From positions 1 to 64,000 of the forward strand of contig JAISHV010000102.1 in NCBI GenBank assembly GCA_031262495.1: DNA of 64,000 nucleotides, read 5' to 3'. Positions 18,916-28,843 of the stretch are shown here, piece by piece. A program made the position numbers and the translations under genes. Each line of letters opens with the position of its first letter. Position 1 is the first letter of the stretch. The stretch comes from Ruminococcus sp. (GTDB lineage: Bacteria > Bacillota > Clostridia > Oscillospirales > Ruminococcaceae). The notes beneath the pieces are model-generated. The model had not been told where the DNA came from and made no database searches. It saw nothing but the letters and a program-made list of their open reading frames with translations.

Positions 18916-21334
18916 CATATACCAAACGTGCAATATCAGCCGACTTCTTAGCGTCCTTGCCGTAGAAATCAGCACCGATTTTTTCGGCATATTCTGCTGT
19001 TAATACAGCACCGCCGACCATTATTTTACAATCTACATTGTTGTCGCGCAGCATTTTAATGGTCTGTTCCATCGAAACAAGTGTGGTAGTCATCAGAGCC
19101 GATAATCCTACAAGCTTTGCTCCGCTCTTTATTGCCGCTTCGACCACTCGTTCGGGGGGGACATCTTTGCCTAAATCTATTACATAAAAGCCGTAATTTT
19201 CAAGCAATACTTTAACGATATTCTTACCGATGTCGTGGATATCGCCTTTGACTGTCGCTAAAACTACAGTGCCTTTTGAACTGTCGGTATTTTCGGAATT
19301 CAGAGAAAGATTTATACGCGAAAAACTCTCCGTAACAACCCCTGCCGCCATAATAAGCTGAGGTAAAAATACTTTCCCGCTTTCATAGTCAGCCCCGACC
19401 TTATCGAGCGCAGGAATGATTATGTTATCGACAATTTCAAGCGGCGGTGTGGTTAAAAGAAGCTTATCCGTCGCGGCGGCGGCTTCGGCTTTAAGCCCGT
19501 TTAAAATAGCATCGCCTAAAGAGATTTCACCCGAAATTGACATCACCGGGGTTACAGGTGTTACGCCTGAATAATGTGAAACGAAATCGGCGGCATTTTT
19601 ATCAATATTCTTGAGTAATTTATATGCCCTGACAGAATCTGTCATAGCTGCGATATTCGGGTTAATAATCGGCAAATCTAACCCTGCTCCTAGCGCGAGA
19701 GTGAGAAAATGCGCGTTAATGAGTTCGCGGTTCGGCAGACCGAATGAAATATTTGACACGCCTAAAACGGTTTTAAGCCCTAAGCGTTCTTTTACCATCT
19801 TCACGGCGTTTATAGTTTCGTATGCGTTTTCCTGTTCAGCGGAGGCGGTGAGTGTTAGGCAGTCAATATATACGTCCTCGCGTTTAATGCCGTATTCAAT
19901 TGCGCGGCTTAAAATCCGCTCTGCTACAGCAAAACGTTCCTCGGCTGATTTCGGAATACCTTTTGAATCAAGGGTCAGCCCCACAACCGCCGCACCGTAT
20001 TTTTTAACAATGGGCAGAATTTTACAGAGGGTTTCCTCTTCGCCGTTGACAGAATTTACAATAGGTTTCCCGGCATACACACGCAAAGCTGCTTCAATCA
20101 CATCCGCCGATGACGAGTCAATCTGTAACGGCAGTCCGCAAACCGCTTGAATAGCTTTTACGGCTTTGATACTCATCGCGGCTTCGTCAATATCGGGCAG
20201 ACTGACATTTACATCCAAAATATCAGCCCCCGCGTGTTCTTGTTCGACAGCTTGTTTTACGATAAAGCCCATATCGGAGCGTTTGAGGGCTTCTTTCATC
20301 AGCTTTTTGCCCGTAGGGTTAATGCGTTCGCCGATTATACGCGGGCAGTCGATGATTACGGTTTTTTCGTTTGACGTTACCGCTGAAATACTTACAGCGG
20401 GTTGTTTTTGATATTTTTTTGTCTCAAGTGATTTTTTGAGTGCTTTGATGAATTCGGGTGAAGTGCCGCAGCATCCGCCGAAAATCTTTACGCCGTTTTC
20501 AGTCAGCCGCGCCATCTGTTCGGCGAAATCGTCGGGCGAAATCTTATACTCCCCTGTCTCGGGGTCGGGCAGTCCTGCATTAGCCTTTGCGATAAGCGGC
20601 AGGTTTGTGAATTTTGAGAGTTCACGCGTTAAATCATAATACTCATTCGGACCGAGGGAACAGTTTATCCCCACAGCATCAACGCCCAAACCCTCTGCCA
20701 TTAACGCAAGAGCCGATAACGGGACTCCTACGAAGGTTCTGCTGTTTTGTTCAAATGTCATCGTTACCATTAAAGCTAAGTCGGAGTTTTCTTTTACGGC
20801 AAGTATAGCGGCTTTTGTTTCCAAAAGGTCGGACATTGTTTCAATTATAACTAAATCAGGCGGGCAGTCACAGTTGACAGCCGCCTTTATCTGACGCGAA
20901 AAATCCGCATAGCAATCCTCAAAAGAGAGTTCGCCCCCTGTGAGTTCGGTCATCATACCGAGAGGACCTATGTCAAGCGCAACTAAATTACCATTACCGG
21001 CAGATTTACGGGCAAGCCTCAGCCCCGCCGTTATAACCTCTTCGGGCGTAACACCGATAAGCTTATGAGCACTCGCCCCGAATGTGTTTGTATAACAAAT
21101 ATCACTCCCGGCGGCAAAATAGTCAGCGGCAATAGCCGTAACACGCTCCGGGAAATCTATATTTTCGCGTTCCGGTATTGCACCGGCAGTCATGCCGCGT
21201 TTTGTGAGTTCTGTGCCCATTGCGCCGTCAAGTATTATAAATTCTTTTGAGTTTAAAAAAGTTTTAAATGCCGCTGAATTCACCGGTAATTTTTCCTTTA
21301 TTTTTTGATTTAACAGTATTTTCTCAACCCGCAA
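18860..21334 (-). CDS. metH: B12-dependent methionine synthase lacking reactivation domain
   Basis: Homocysteine-binding, pterin-binding and cobalamin (GDIHDIGKNI) modules; GTG at 21283 after AAAGGA is an alternative start. Confidence 0.92.
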   Translation of the reverse strand: MRVEKILLNQKIKEKLPVNSAAFKTFLNSKEFIILDGAMGTELTKRGMTAGAIPERENIDFPERVTAIAADYFAAGSDICYTNTFGASAHKLIGVTPEEVITAGLRLARKSAGNGNLVALDIGPLGMMTELTGGELSFEDCYADFSRQIKAAVNCDCPPDLVIIETMSDLLETKAAILAVKENSDLALMVTMTFEQNSRTFVGVPLSALALMAEGLGVDAVGINCSLGPNEYYDLTRELSKFTNLPLIAKANAGLPDPETGEYKISPDDFAEQMARLTENGVKIFGGCCGTSPEFIKALKKSLETKKYQKQPAVSISAVTSNEKTVIIDCPRIIGERINPTGKKLMKEALKRSDMGFIVKQAVEQEHAGADILDVNVSLPDIDEAAMSIKAVKAIQAVCGLPLQIDSSSADVIEAALRVYAGKPIVNSVNGEEETLCKILPIVKKYGAAVVGLTLDSKGIPKSAEERFAVAERILSRAIEYGIKREDVYIDCLTLTASAEQENAYETINAVKMVKERLGLKTVLGVSNISFGLPNRELINAHFLTLALGAGLDLPIINPNIAAMTDSVRAYKLLKNIDKNAADFVSHYSGVTPVTPVMSISGEISLGDAILNGLKAEAAAATDKLLLTTPPLEIVDNIIIPALDKVGADYESGKVFLPQLIMAAGVVTESFSRINLSLNSENTDSSKGTVVLATVKGDIHDIGKNIVKVLLENYGFYVIDLGKDVPPERVVEAAIKSGAKLVGLSALMTTTLVSMEQTIKMLRDNNVDCKIMVGGAVLTAEYAEKIGADFYGKDAKKSADIARLVYEHRGQHRSQRSEDRGQSD

Positions 21335-21875
21335 TCCCGAACACTGCCGTAACAGATTTGGTCGGTTCCATCATAAGGCTGTCTTTGCATCTTAGTCCGA
21401 TTATTTTAAAAGCATTTAACCTCTGTAAAATTTCGGGCTGACGTTCAAGCGGAAAGTCCCCGTAGCCGGGCGAAAAACGTGTGGTAATTTCACAGCCGTA
21501 AAGCTTTTTGATTTCAAGTTCAACTTCGTCGCAGACTTGTTCTATCGCGGCGTTTGCAAGTGCGTCTGTGTAAAGGGTAAACTCCGGTGAAACAAATCCC
21601 GAGACGTAAATTGCCTTATCAGCACCGCTGCCGAGGGTTGCGGCGAATAGTACAGCCTTTTTACAGCCCGATAGATGCTGTTTTAAGTCTTCACTTTGTA
21701 AAACAGGGTCGTCTGTACCGATAACAATATATATAGCCTTCGGGGAAATCTGCTTTAACAGTTCTGCTTCACATTTGGTGATATTTTCAAAAATACGTGT
21801 TTCGGGGGTCTGACCGTGAAAGCCCAAGTAATATAGTGCTTCGGTTTTGTCGATTGAATTAAGGCTAATATTCAT
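21324..21875 (-). CDS. Stand-alone methionine synthase activation (reactivation) domain protein
   Basis: RFSPGYGDFPLERQPEIL, MMEPTKSVTAVFGI. Confidence 0.85.
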   Translation of the reverse strand: MNISLNSIDKTEALYYLGFHGQTPETRIFENITKCEAELLKQISPKAIYIVIGTDDPVLQSEDLKQHLSGCKKAVLFAATLGSGADKAIYVSGFVSPEFTLYTDALANAAIEQVCDEVELEIKKLYGCEITTRFSPGYGDFPLERQPEILQRLNAFKIIGLRCKDSLMMEPTKSVTAVFGIAG

Positions 21876-21896
21876 AACAGATTCTTAATCCCCGAA

Positions 21897-22006
21897 ACAG
21901 AGGACAGAGGCGAGAGGACAGAAGACGGATTTTGAACGCTTCGCGTTCACTTCGGGACATTCATCAGTATTCTGACCTCTGTACTCTGATATCTGACTTC
22001 TGTGTT
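21897..22006. repeat. Heptad palindromic element (copy A) between metF and activation-domain gene
   Basis: ACAGAGG-heptads, GAACGCTTCGCGTTC core, TCTGACC-heptads; 79 bp match copy E with 4 mismatches. Confidence 0.85.
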
Positions 22007-22866
22007 CATAACAGATTTTTTATACCCGAATAAATTCTTGTTGCTATTTCGGCATTGTTCATAGTATAAAGATGAATACCATCAACGCCTGATGCTAACA
22101 AATCCGTAATCTGGTTCCCGGCATAGGCTATACCGGCATCTTTGAGGGCTTCGGGGTTGTGCCCGTATTTATTCATTACACGTGAGAATTTCGCGGGGAG
22201 GGAGGCTCCGCACATCGTAACCATATTCTCAATCTGTCTTGCATTGGTGACAGGCATAATCCCTGCTTCAATCGGAACATTTATTCCGGCGATGGCAAGT
22301 TTCTCACGGAAATCATAAAACAGCTTATTATCAAAAAATAACTGACTGACTAAGTGCGAAACTCCTGCTTCAATTTTGATTTTGAGGTGAGCTATATCGG
22401 AGGCAAAATTTTCCGCTTCGGTATGCATTTCAGGGTAACACGCCCCCGAAATCCCGAAATCACCGTTTTGGCTGATGAACTGTGCAAGGTCAGACGCAAA
22501 CCTGAAATCATTCTTACGCTCAGCCCCGGGTGTAATATCCCCTCGGAGGGCTAAAATATTCTCTACATTCTGTTCTCTCAGCTGCCCTAAAATCGTAAGT
22601 ACATCGGGGCGTGTACTTGTTACACAGGTTAAATGCGCCATTGCGGTAATATTATAGGTATTTTGGATAAGTCCTGCTATATCGACTGTTCTGCGGTCGG
22701 CGGCATTCCCTCCCGCACCGTAGGTAACACTTATAAAATCGGGGTTAACGGCTTTTAAACCTTCGAGACAGCCTGTAATGGAAGAAACAGGTTTATCTTT
22801 TTTCGGCGGGAAAACCTCTAATGAGAATACGGTTTTGCCTGTGCCGAATTTATCTTTAATTTTCAT
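22006..22866 (-). CDS. metF: Methylenetetrahydrofolate reductase
   Basis: SLEVFPPKKD; SVTYGAGG; LALRGD. Confidence 0.94.
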   Translation of the reverse strand: MKIKDKFGTGKTVFSLEVFPPKKDKPVSSITGCLEGLKAVNPDFISVTYGAGGNAADRRTVDIAGLIQNTYNITAMAHLTCVTSTRPDVLTILGQLREQNVENILALRGDITPGAERKNDFRFASDLAQFISQNGDFGISGACYPEMHTEAENFASDIAHLKIKIEAGVSHLVSQLFFDNKLFYDFREKLAIAGINVPIEAGIMPVTNARQIENMVTMCGASLPAKFSRVMNKYGHNPEALKDAGIAYAGNQITDLLASGVDGIHLYTMNNAEIATRIYSGIKNLL

Positions 22867-22888
22867 AATAGTTTTGATTTCTTAAAAT

Positions 22889-24865
22889 TTACACATCAAG
22901 CAGTGATAAGACATTCTTAATACGGCTGATATCAACGGGTTTAGGCTCATAAGCATCCATTCCCTGCGACATTCCCACTGCAATATCGTCGGTAAAAGAA
23001 TTCGCCGTCAGAGCGATTATAGGAACAGTCCTCACGTCGGGGCGAAACAGTTCTCTGATTTTTTTCGATGCCTCAATCCCGCTCATTTTCGGCAAGTCAA
23101 TATCCATAAAGATGATATTAAAATGCCCGATAGCTGAATTGTCTACAATGTCTACAGCTTCTTCGCCGGTTGCAGCCGTTTCGACCTCAGCACCTTCGTG
23201 TATTAGGAGTTCCTCGAAAATTTCACGGTTAAACAGATTGTCTTCAACGATTAAAACATTCTTCCCGATAAATGAATATTCCTCATGGGGTTTGGGTTTG
23301 GCATATGAATTAGGATTAAAGCCGTTCGGGTAGTATTCCACTCCGCCGGCGGTCTCAAAATCAATCGTTACAAATACATTCGTGCCCGCTCCCGGTGTAC
23401 TCTCAATGCGGATAGTGCCGCCCGCCATATTCAGAAGCTGTTTTGCCAGCGGTAAACCGAGTCCTGCGGTTGTACGCTTTGTATTTATTACAGTAAAGAA
23501 CGGATCAAAAATCTGTTCAAGGGTTTGTTTATTCATACCCTCGCCGTTATCACTGACAACTACGGAAAACGTAGTTAGCCCTGATTTTGCCATAACCTCG
23601 GTGACGGTCATTGTTATTTCGCCGCCGCGTTTCGTATAGCGCACGGCGTTATGTAAAATATTTGAAAATATAGGTGCAAGCCTTATGCTGTCGCCTATGA
23701 CTTTAGGGTGAGTAATATTATTATAAACGAGTGTAAAGTTCTGATTTTTATCATCTATAAGCGGCTGAACTTCATTTCTGATGCCCTCAAAGAAATCAAT
23801 AATCCGAAAATGCGTACGGTCAAGCTTAATACGCTTTTCCTCAATCAGCGTCATATCCAAAACAGTATTAATAACATCCAGCAGATAACGCGACGACAAA
23901 AGAATATTGTCCATAGCTTCGGGGATTCGCTCGGGAGATGTTTTCGCAATCATAGCGTATCCGACTATAGAGTTAAGCGGCGTTTTTATGCTGTGAGACA
24001 TATTTTCGATAAAAACATTCTTCATGTTATTTCTTTCGGTCATACGCTTGATGTCTTCTTTTTTCATTTCAAGATCGCGGCGGGTTTGTTCAAGGCGCGC
24101 TTGATTTGTAGTGTCAATAAATGTACTCTGAATATAGTTTTTTCCGTCAGACATTCTTATGACGTTTGATACGCCTGATACCCATACCATAGCACCGGTT
24201 TTTACATTTTTCATTCTGTGAGTAAAATGGAAACTGTCGCCTATATATTGAAGATTATCAAAACCTGTTTTAATCATTTCAAAATCTTCGGGATAAATAA
24301 AATCACGAAGATAACAAACATTCGTTTTATAATATTCCGGCGTGTGGTCTTCGCCTAAAATTTTGAGAGCTGTTGCGTTTGAGTCAACGATATTATATCC
24401 GTCAACCGTTCGTTCATAGAGTGTTATACCGCAGACAATATTCTCGTGAAGTGAGCGATAGAGGTATTCCCTGTCGTTGAGACGCTGTTTTATTCCCAGA
24501 GTCCGTTCATTTAAATCAATAAAGGTTAATATATCAAGGGTAAATTCATCATCGGTTTTTACGCGGACGGCGTTTATAATGACATGGACTTGTGTATCAC
24601 GTCCTTGAAGCACAAATGTTTCGCGGACTTTTTTATTTATGCCGAGATTGCCGAAAAACTGTTCATAGTGTTCGCTTTCGTTTTGAAATAATGATGAAAA
24701 CCATTCCTCAGGCGTTATTTCAGGTCCGCAGTCGTAGGCGGCGAAACCTAATAACTCAAACAGTTCTGATGTCAAATCAAGAATTTCGCCTGTTTCGGCG
24801 TTTAAAACTGCCGCAGCTGAGGGCAAAAGACACAAGCTGTCGATTAACTGCCATTTAGTAGCCAT
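22889..24865 (-). CDS. PAS-containing hybrid histidine kinase with REC domain
   Basis: H-box NMSHSIKTPLN, GLGLPLAKQL, REC MDIDLPKMSG. Confidence 0.9.
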   Translation of the reverse strand: MATKWQLIDSLCLLPSAAAVLNAETGEILDLTSELFELLGFAAYDCGPEITPEEWFSSLFQNESEHYEQFFGNLGINKKVRETFVLQGRDTQVHVIINAVRVKTDDEFTLDILTFIDLNERTLGIKQRLNDREYLYRSLHENIVCGITLYERTVDGYNIVDSNATALKILGEDHTPEYYKTNVCYLRDFIYPEDFEMIKTGFDNLQYIGDSFHFTHRMKNVKTGAMVWVSGVSNVIRMSDGKNYIQSTFIDTTNQARLEQTRRDLEMKKEDIKRMTERNNMKNVFIENMSHSIKTPLNSIVGYAMIAKTSPERIPEAMDNILLSSRYLLDVINTVLDMTLIEEKRIKLDRTHFRIIDFFEGIRNEVQPLIDDKNQNFTLVYNNITHPKVIGDSIRLAPIFSNILHNAVRYTKRGGEITMTVTEVMAKSGLTTFSVVVSDNGEGMNKQTLEQIFDPFFTVINTKRTTAGLGLPLAKQLLNMAGGTIRIESTPGAGTNVFVTIDFETAGGVEYYPNGFNPNSYAKPKPHEEYSFIGKNVLIVEDNLFNREIFEELLIHEGAEVETAATGEEAVDIVDNSAIGHFNIIFMDIDLPKMSGIEASKKIRELFRPDVRTVPIIALTANSFTDDIAVGMSQGMDAYEPKPVDISRIKNVLSLLDV

Positions 24866-25020
24866 TGTTTCTTTACTATCCTCTCAAAGCTCGCAGAAAA
24901 CTTTACTTAAATAAAAATGTTAGAATAATACAAATTATGAGCTATCAATATCTATTTAATTATAACATTCTTATTACAAAAAGTCAAGTAAATTTTGAGG
25001 ATTTGTTTATTTTACACAGT

Positions 25021-25241
25021 AAAATCTAAAAATATATTTTTGTGAATACCTGTGAATGTCCGTTTGAATGTCGCGTTTGAATGTCGGATGAATGTCGTAT
25101 GATTGTCAATATGAATGTCGTGAATGTCCGTTTGAATGTCTTGCAGGGGATGAGGGGAGAGGGGGCGGCTATTCGAGGTGGCAGGCATGACGCCGCCCCC
25201 TCTCCCCTACACCCCCTGCACCCCCTACCCCTCTCCCCCTG
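25021..25241 (+). repeat. Composite repeat R1: GAATGTCCG minisatellite plus long GC palindrome
   Basis: 25120-25241 is 121/122 identical to 28722-28843. Confidence 0.9.
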
Positions 25242-25242
25242 C

Positions 25243-25259
25243 GCAGCTTACCAAGCTGC
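25243..25259. repeat. Triloop palindrome
   Basis: GCAGCTT-ACC-AAGCTGC. Confidence 0.7.
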
Positions 25260-25363
25260 CTGATTTAGTTTTACTCACCCGTTTTATATAGTCACTTCAA
25301 GCGCCATACAAGAAAAAATATCCAATGAATTCCCCATTGTAGAGTTTAAGTTGGTGCTGAATA

Positions 25364-25396
25364 GTAGGGGCGGTCTTTGACCGCCCGCCCGCACAT
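25364..25396 (+). repeat. GTAGGGGCG hairpin element
   Basis: GTAGGGGCGGTC-TTT-GACCGCCCGCCCGC. Confidence 0.8.
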
Positions 25397-25437
25397 TATT
25401 TCATTTTTTATAGCATATTAGTGTTACAAAACAAAAA

Positions 25438-25471
25438 CGGCATATAAAGTCAAATTAAACTTTATATGCCG
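25438..25471 (-). terminator. Intrinsic terminator of AMP-ligase gene
   Basis: CGGCATATAAAGT/ACTTTATATGCCG, U-run on minus strand. Confidence 0.8.
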
Positions 25472-25476
25472 AAAAA

Positions 25477-27138
25477 TTAAGAGTTGTCTTTTGCTCTGAT
25501 TTCCACTCGTCTGATTTTGCCGCTGATAGTTTTGGGGAGTTCATCGACAAATTCGATGATACGCGGGTATTTATAGGGGGCGGTGTTTGTTTTAACGTAA
25601 GTTTGAAGTTCCTTAATGAGAGCGTCGTCGCTTTTGCCTTTATATTCTTTAGTTAAAACAACAGTAGCTTTAACTACCTGTCCTCTGACGGGGTGTTTTA
25701 CGCCTGTGACAGCCACTTCAAATACCGCCGGGTGTTCCATCATAACGCTTTCTATTTCAAAAGGACCTATACGATAGCCGGAGGATTTAATTACATCGTC
25801 GGTTCTGCCCACATACCAATAGTATCCGTCTTCATCTTTATAAGCCGTATCGCCTGTATGGTAAAGCCCGTCGCGTTTGGTTTCGGCGGTCGCTTCGGGG
25901 TTGCCGTAATATTGTTCAAATAAACCGTAGTTCGGGGTGTCTTTTTTGATACGTATAACGATTTCGCCTGTTTCGCCTGTGGGGATTACGTCTCCGTCTT
26001 CATTCACGATGTCAACATCATAAAGCGGAATGGGTTTCCCCATTGAGCCGATTCGCGGCTGGGTGCCGCGCAGATTACCGATTGAGAGGACTGTTTCTGT
26101 CTGCCCGAAACCTTCCATCAGCGTTATACCCGTCAGTTCTTTAAATGCATTGAATACTTCGGGGTTCAAAGCTTCGCCTGCCGTTGTGGCGTAAACAAGA
26201 CTTGAGAGGTCGTATTTTTCAAGCCCGCCGTCTTTGGTGAAAAAACGAAACATTGTCGGCGGACAGCAAAGCGATGTAATTTTATATTTTTCAATACGTG
26301 AAAGGACTTTGTCGGCATCGAATCTGTCAAAGTCATAGGCGAAAACAGTAGCACCCATGAGCATTTCGCCGTAGATTTTGCCCCAGAAGAATTTACCCCA
26401 GCCGCTTTCGGAAATAGTAAGATGAAGCGACTCGTCTGTTACACAATGCCAGTGTTTAGCGGTAATCAGATGAGCTAACGCATAGCTGTGGTCGTGGACA
26501 ACCATTTTCGGGTAACCTGTTGTACCTGATGAGAAGAATGCCAGCAAGGGGTCTGTGAGTTTGTTCTCTATACGCTCAAAGACAGTAGATTCTTTTTGAT
26601 ATTCGGTATCAAAATCCACCCAATCGTCAACACTGCCTTTAACGCTGAATTTTTCGGCGATACCGCCGTATTCCGCGAAAGACTCGGTAATGTGCTTCGG
26701 TACATCATTATCGGTAGTCGCAACGACAAATTTCACGTTGCCCGCTTTAAAGCGATAAGCATAATCTTTCGCCATAAGCTGATTTGTTGCGGGAATGAGT
26801 ACCGCACCCACTTTCTCAAGAGCTAAAATCGTCAGCCAAATCTGATAATGCCGCTTTAGTACACAAAGCACCATATCGCCTTTTTTTACGCCCTTGCGGA
26901 CTAAGAGATTAGCTACCTGATTGGATTTTTCAGACAATTCTTTATATGTGAATGTGCGTTCTTCGTCTTCATTACACCAAAGCAAAGCTTTTTTATCGGG
27001 GGCGAATTCGGCGATTTTATCAATTACGTCATATGCATAGTTGAAATTGTCGGGTGCATTTATATCAAAGACATTGAGTAAACCATTTTCGTCGTATTTT
27101 TCGATGACAAATTGTTCATTAAAATTTTTCAGTTTCAT
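25477..27138 (-). CDS. AMP-forming acyl-CoA synthetase (medium-chain/acetyl-CoA synthetase-like)
   Basis: FFSSGTTGYPKMV, YHTGDTAYKDEDGYYWYVGRTDDVIKSSGYRIGPFE. Confidence 0.92.
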   Translation of the reverse strand: MKLKNFNEQFVIEKYDENGLLNVFDINAPDNFNYAYDVIDKIAEFAPDKKALLWCNEDEERTFTYKELSEKSNQVANLLVRKGVKKGDMVLCVLKRHYQIWLTILALEKVGAVLIPATNQLMAKDYAYRFKAGNVKFVVATTDNDVPKHITESFAEYGGIAEKFSVKGSVDDWVDFDTEYQKESTVFERIENKLTDPLLAFFSSGTTGYPKMVVHDHSYALAHLITAKHWHCVTDESLHLTISESGWGKFFWGKIYGEMLMGATVFAYDFDRFDADKVLSRIEKYKITSLCCPPTMFRFFTKDGGLEKYDLSSLVYATTAGEALNPEVFNAFKELTGITLMEGFGQTETVLSIGNLRGTQPRIGSMGKPIPLYDVDIVNEDGDVIPTGETGEIVIRIKKDTPNYGLFEQYYGNPEATAETKRDGLYHTGDTAYKDEDGYYWYVGRTDDVIKSSGYRIGPFEIESVMMEHPAVFEVAVTGVKHPVRGQVVKATVVLTKEYKGKSDDALIKELQTYVKTNTAPYKYPRIIEFVDELPKTISGKIRRVEIRAKDNS

Positions 27139-27215
27139 TTTTTAGCTCCATTACGCCGCCTACTACGGTAAAATTAGTTATGAAAAAAATCTTTTGTAAT
27201 TTCAAATTCAGAAAA

Positions 27216-27779
27216 TTATTTTATCAGAATAGCCAAAAATTCGCAGCCGCCCTCGGTGCTTGCTATCATTCCGTGAGGTGCAGATGAATCGTATATAATC
27301 GCATCACCGGCGGTTAAATTCTTAATTTTACCGTCAATCGACATCTTCATACCGCCTGATAAAACGTAGTCAAACTCCTGTCCGTCATGTGATGATAAGC
27401 TCACAGGCTTATCCTGTTCAGCCTCGTTGTAGGGTGCTTTAACCAGAAACGGTTCAATCTTCTTGTTTTTGAAAAGATACGACAAATGCTGATATTCAAA
27501 AGATTCGCGGCGTTTTACGGGGAGTCCCTCGCCTTTTCTGATTACGCTGTAGCGTTTGAGTTTCGGGTTTTCGCCTGTTAAAAGTTCTACGATATCTACT
27601 TTAAAGATTTCCGCACATCTGTAGACAAATGTAACAGAACAATCGTATTCGCCGTTTTCAGCCGATAAAAACTGCTCGGGGGTAGTGCCCGTCGCTTTTG
27701 CCGCTTCTTCAACCGACAGCCCGCATATCTCGCGCATATCGCGAATTCGCTGTCCGACTTCCTTAATATTATTTTTCAT
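27216..27779 (-). CDS. XRE-family regulator with C-terminal cupin
   Basis: N-terminal HTH, C-terminal cupin (HDGQEFDYVLSGGMKMSIDG). Confidence 0.88.
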   Translation of the reverse strand: MKNNIKEVGQRIRDMREICGLSVEEAAKATGTTPEQFLSAENGEYDCSVTFVYRCAEIFKVDIVELLTGENPKLKRYSVIRKGEGLPVKRRESFEYQHLSYLFKNKKIEPFLVKAPYNEAEQDKPVSLSSHDGQEFDYVLSGGMKMSIDGKIKNLTAGDAIIYDSSAPHGMIASTEGGCEFLAILIK

Positions 27780-28444
27780 TGATTTTCCCCCTTAATGCAA
27801 TTTAGGATTTCTTCGGGATTTTTTATGATAAAATCCGCACCGGCATTCTTAAGTTCATCATATGTCCTGAATCCCCACAGACAGCCGATTGATTTTACAC
27901 CGGCGTTTTTTGCGGTTTCTATGTCTGTGTAACTGTCACCTGCGTATAGAGTTTCAGTTTTTGTCACGCCGAAATGTTCCATAATTTTCAATACTTCTGT
28001 CGGATCGGGCTTTTGTTTTATTCTGTCAGAATTACCTATGACATATTCAAAAATCCCGGGAAAGAGTTTTGCTGTGACGAGTTTTGCGGCTTCTTCGTTT
28101 TTGTTTGTGACTACCGCAAGGCGTATACCTTGTTCTTTGAGCGTTTTCAGTGTATCAGTCATTCCGTCATACGGCACAGTGTGTACACAGTAATTCACAT
28201 CATAGTAGTTTTTAAATGTAATAAGACAACTGTCAACAAATTCTCTGTCCGTCTTTTTCTCATCAGGCAATGAACGCACCATCAATTCCCTTATACCGTC
28301 ACCGACAAAATATTTATATTCATCAGGAGTGTGTAGCGGAAATCCTTGACCGGTGAGTACGTAGTTTACAGCATCTGTAATATCACCGATTGTATCGGCA
28401 AGGGTTCCGTCTAAATCAAAGATAACTGATTTAATGTTCGGCAT
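27776..28444 (-). CDS. HAD-family phosphoglycolate phosphatase-like hydrolase
   Basis: VIFDLDGTLADT; VVTNK; GDSYTDIETAKNAG. Confidence 0.88.
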   Translation of the reverse strand: MPNIKSVIFDLDGTLADTIGDITDAVNYVLTGQGFPLHTPDEYKYFVGDGIRELMVRSLPDEKKTDREFVDSCLITFKNYYDVNYCVHTVPYDGMTDTLKTLKEQGIRLAVVTNKNEEAAKLVTAKLFPGIFEYVIGNSDRIKQKPDPTEVLKIMEHFGVTKTETLYAGDSYTDIETAKNAGVKSIGCLWGFRTYDELKNAGADFIIKNPEEILNCIKGENQ

Positions 28445-28560
28445 AATTTCTCTTTCCTTTATCATTTTACAATAAAATTTTCTGTGTTTCAACAAGTATA
28501 ACTTTTTTTTATAAAGTTTTTCGTTTAGGTTATGGATATTTAAATATCAAACTATTAATT

Positions 28561-28843
28561 TTAAAATCTAAAAATTTACTTTTGTGAATGTTCGTTTGAG
28601 ATGTCCCGCAGCGTTGCTGCATATGAATGTCCGTTTGAATGTCTGTGAATGTCCGTTTGAATGTCTGTGAATGTCCGTTTGAATGTCTGTGAATGTTCGT
28701 TTGAATGTCATATGAATGTCTGTGAATGTCCGTTTGAATGTCTTGCAGGGGATGAGGGGAGAGGGGGCGGCTATTCGAGGTGGCAGGCGTGACGCCGCCC
28801 CCTCTCCCCTACACCCCCTGCACCCCCTACCCCTCTCCCCCTG
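28561..28843 (+). repeat. Composite repeat R2: 22-bp minisatellite plus long GC palindrome
   Basis: Repeats of GAATGTCCGTTTGAATGTCTGT; 3' 122 bp nearly identical to R1. Confidence 0.9.
28608..28620. repeat. Triloop palindrome GCAGC-GTT-GCTGC
   Basis: Exact; shares ATGTCyCGCAGCGTTGCTGCAT with 28882 copy. Confidence 0.7.

Noticed and set aside
24866-25020. SAM or cobalamin riboswitch ahead of the HK-metF-metH cluster
   Set aside because: No S-box or B12-box motif seen by eye.
28621-28742. Possible CRISPR array
   Set aside because: Units are contiguous 22-mers without unique spacers and no cas genes are nearby.
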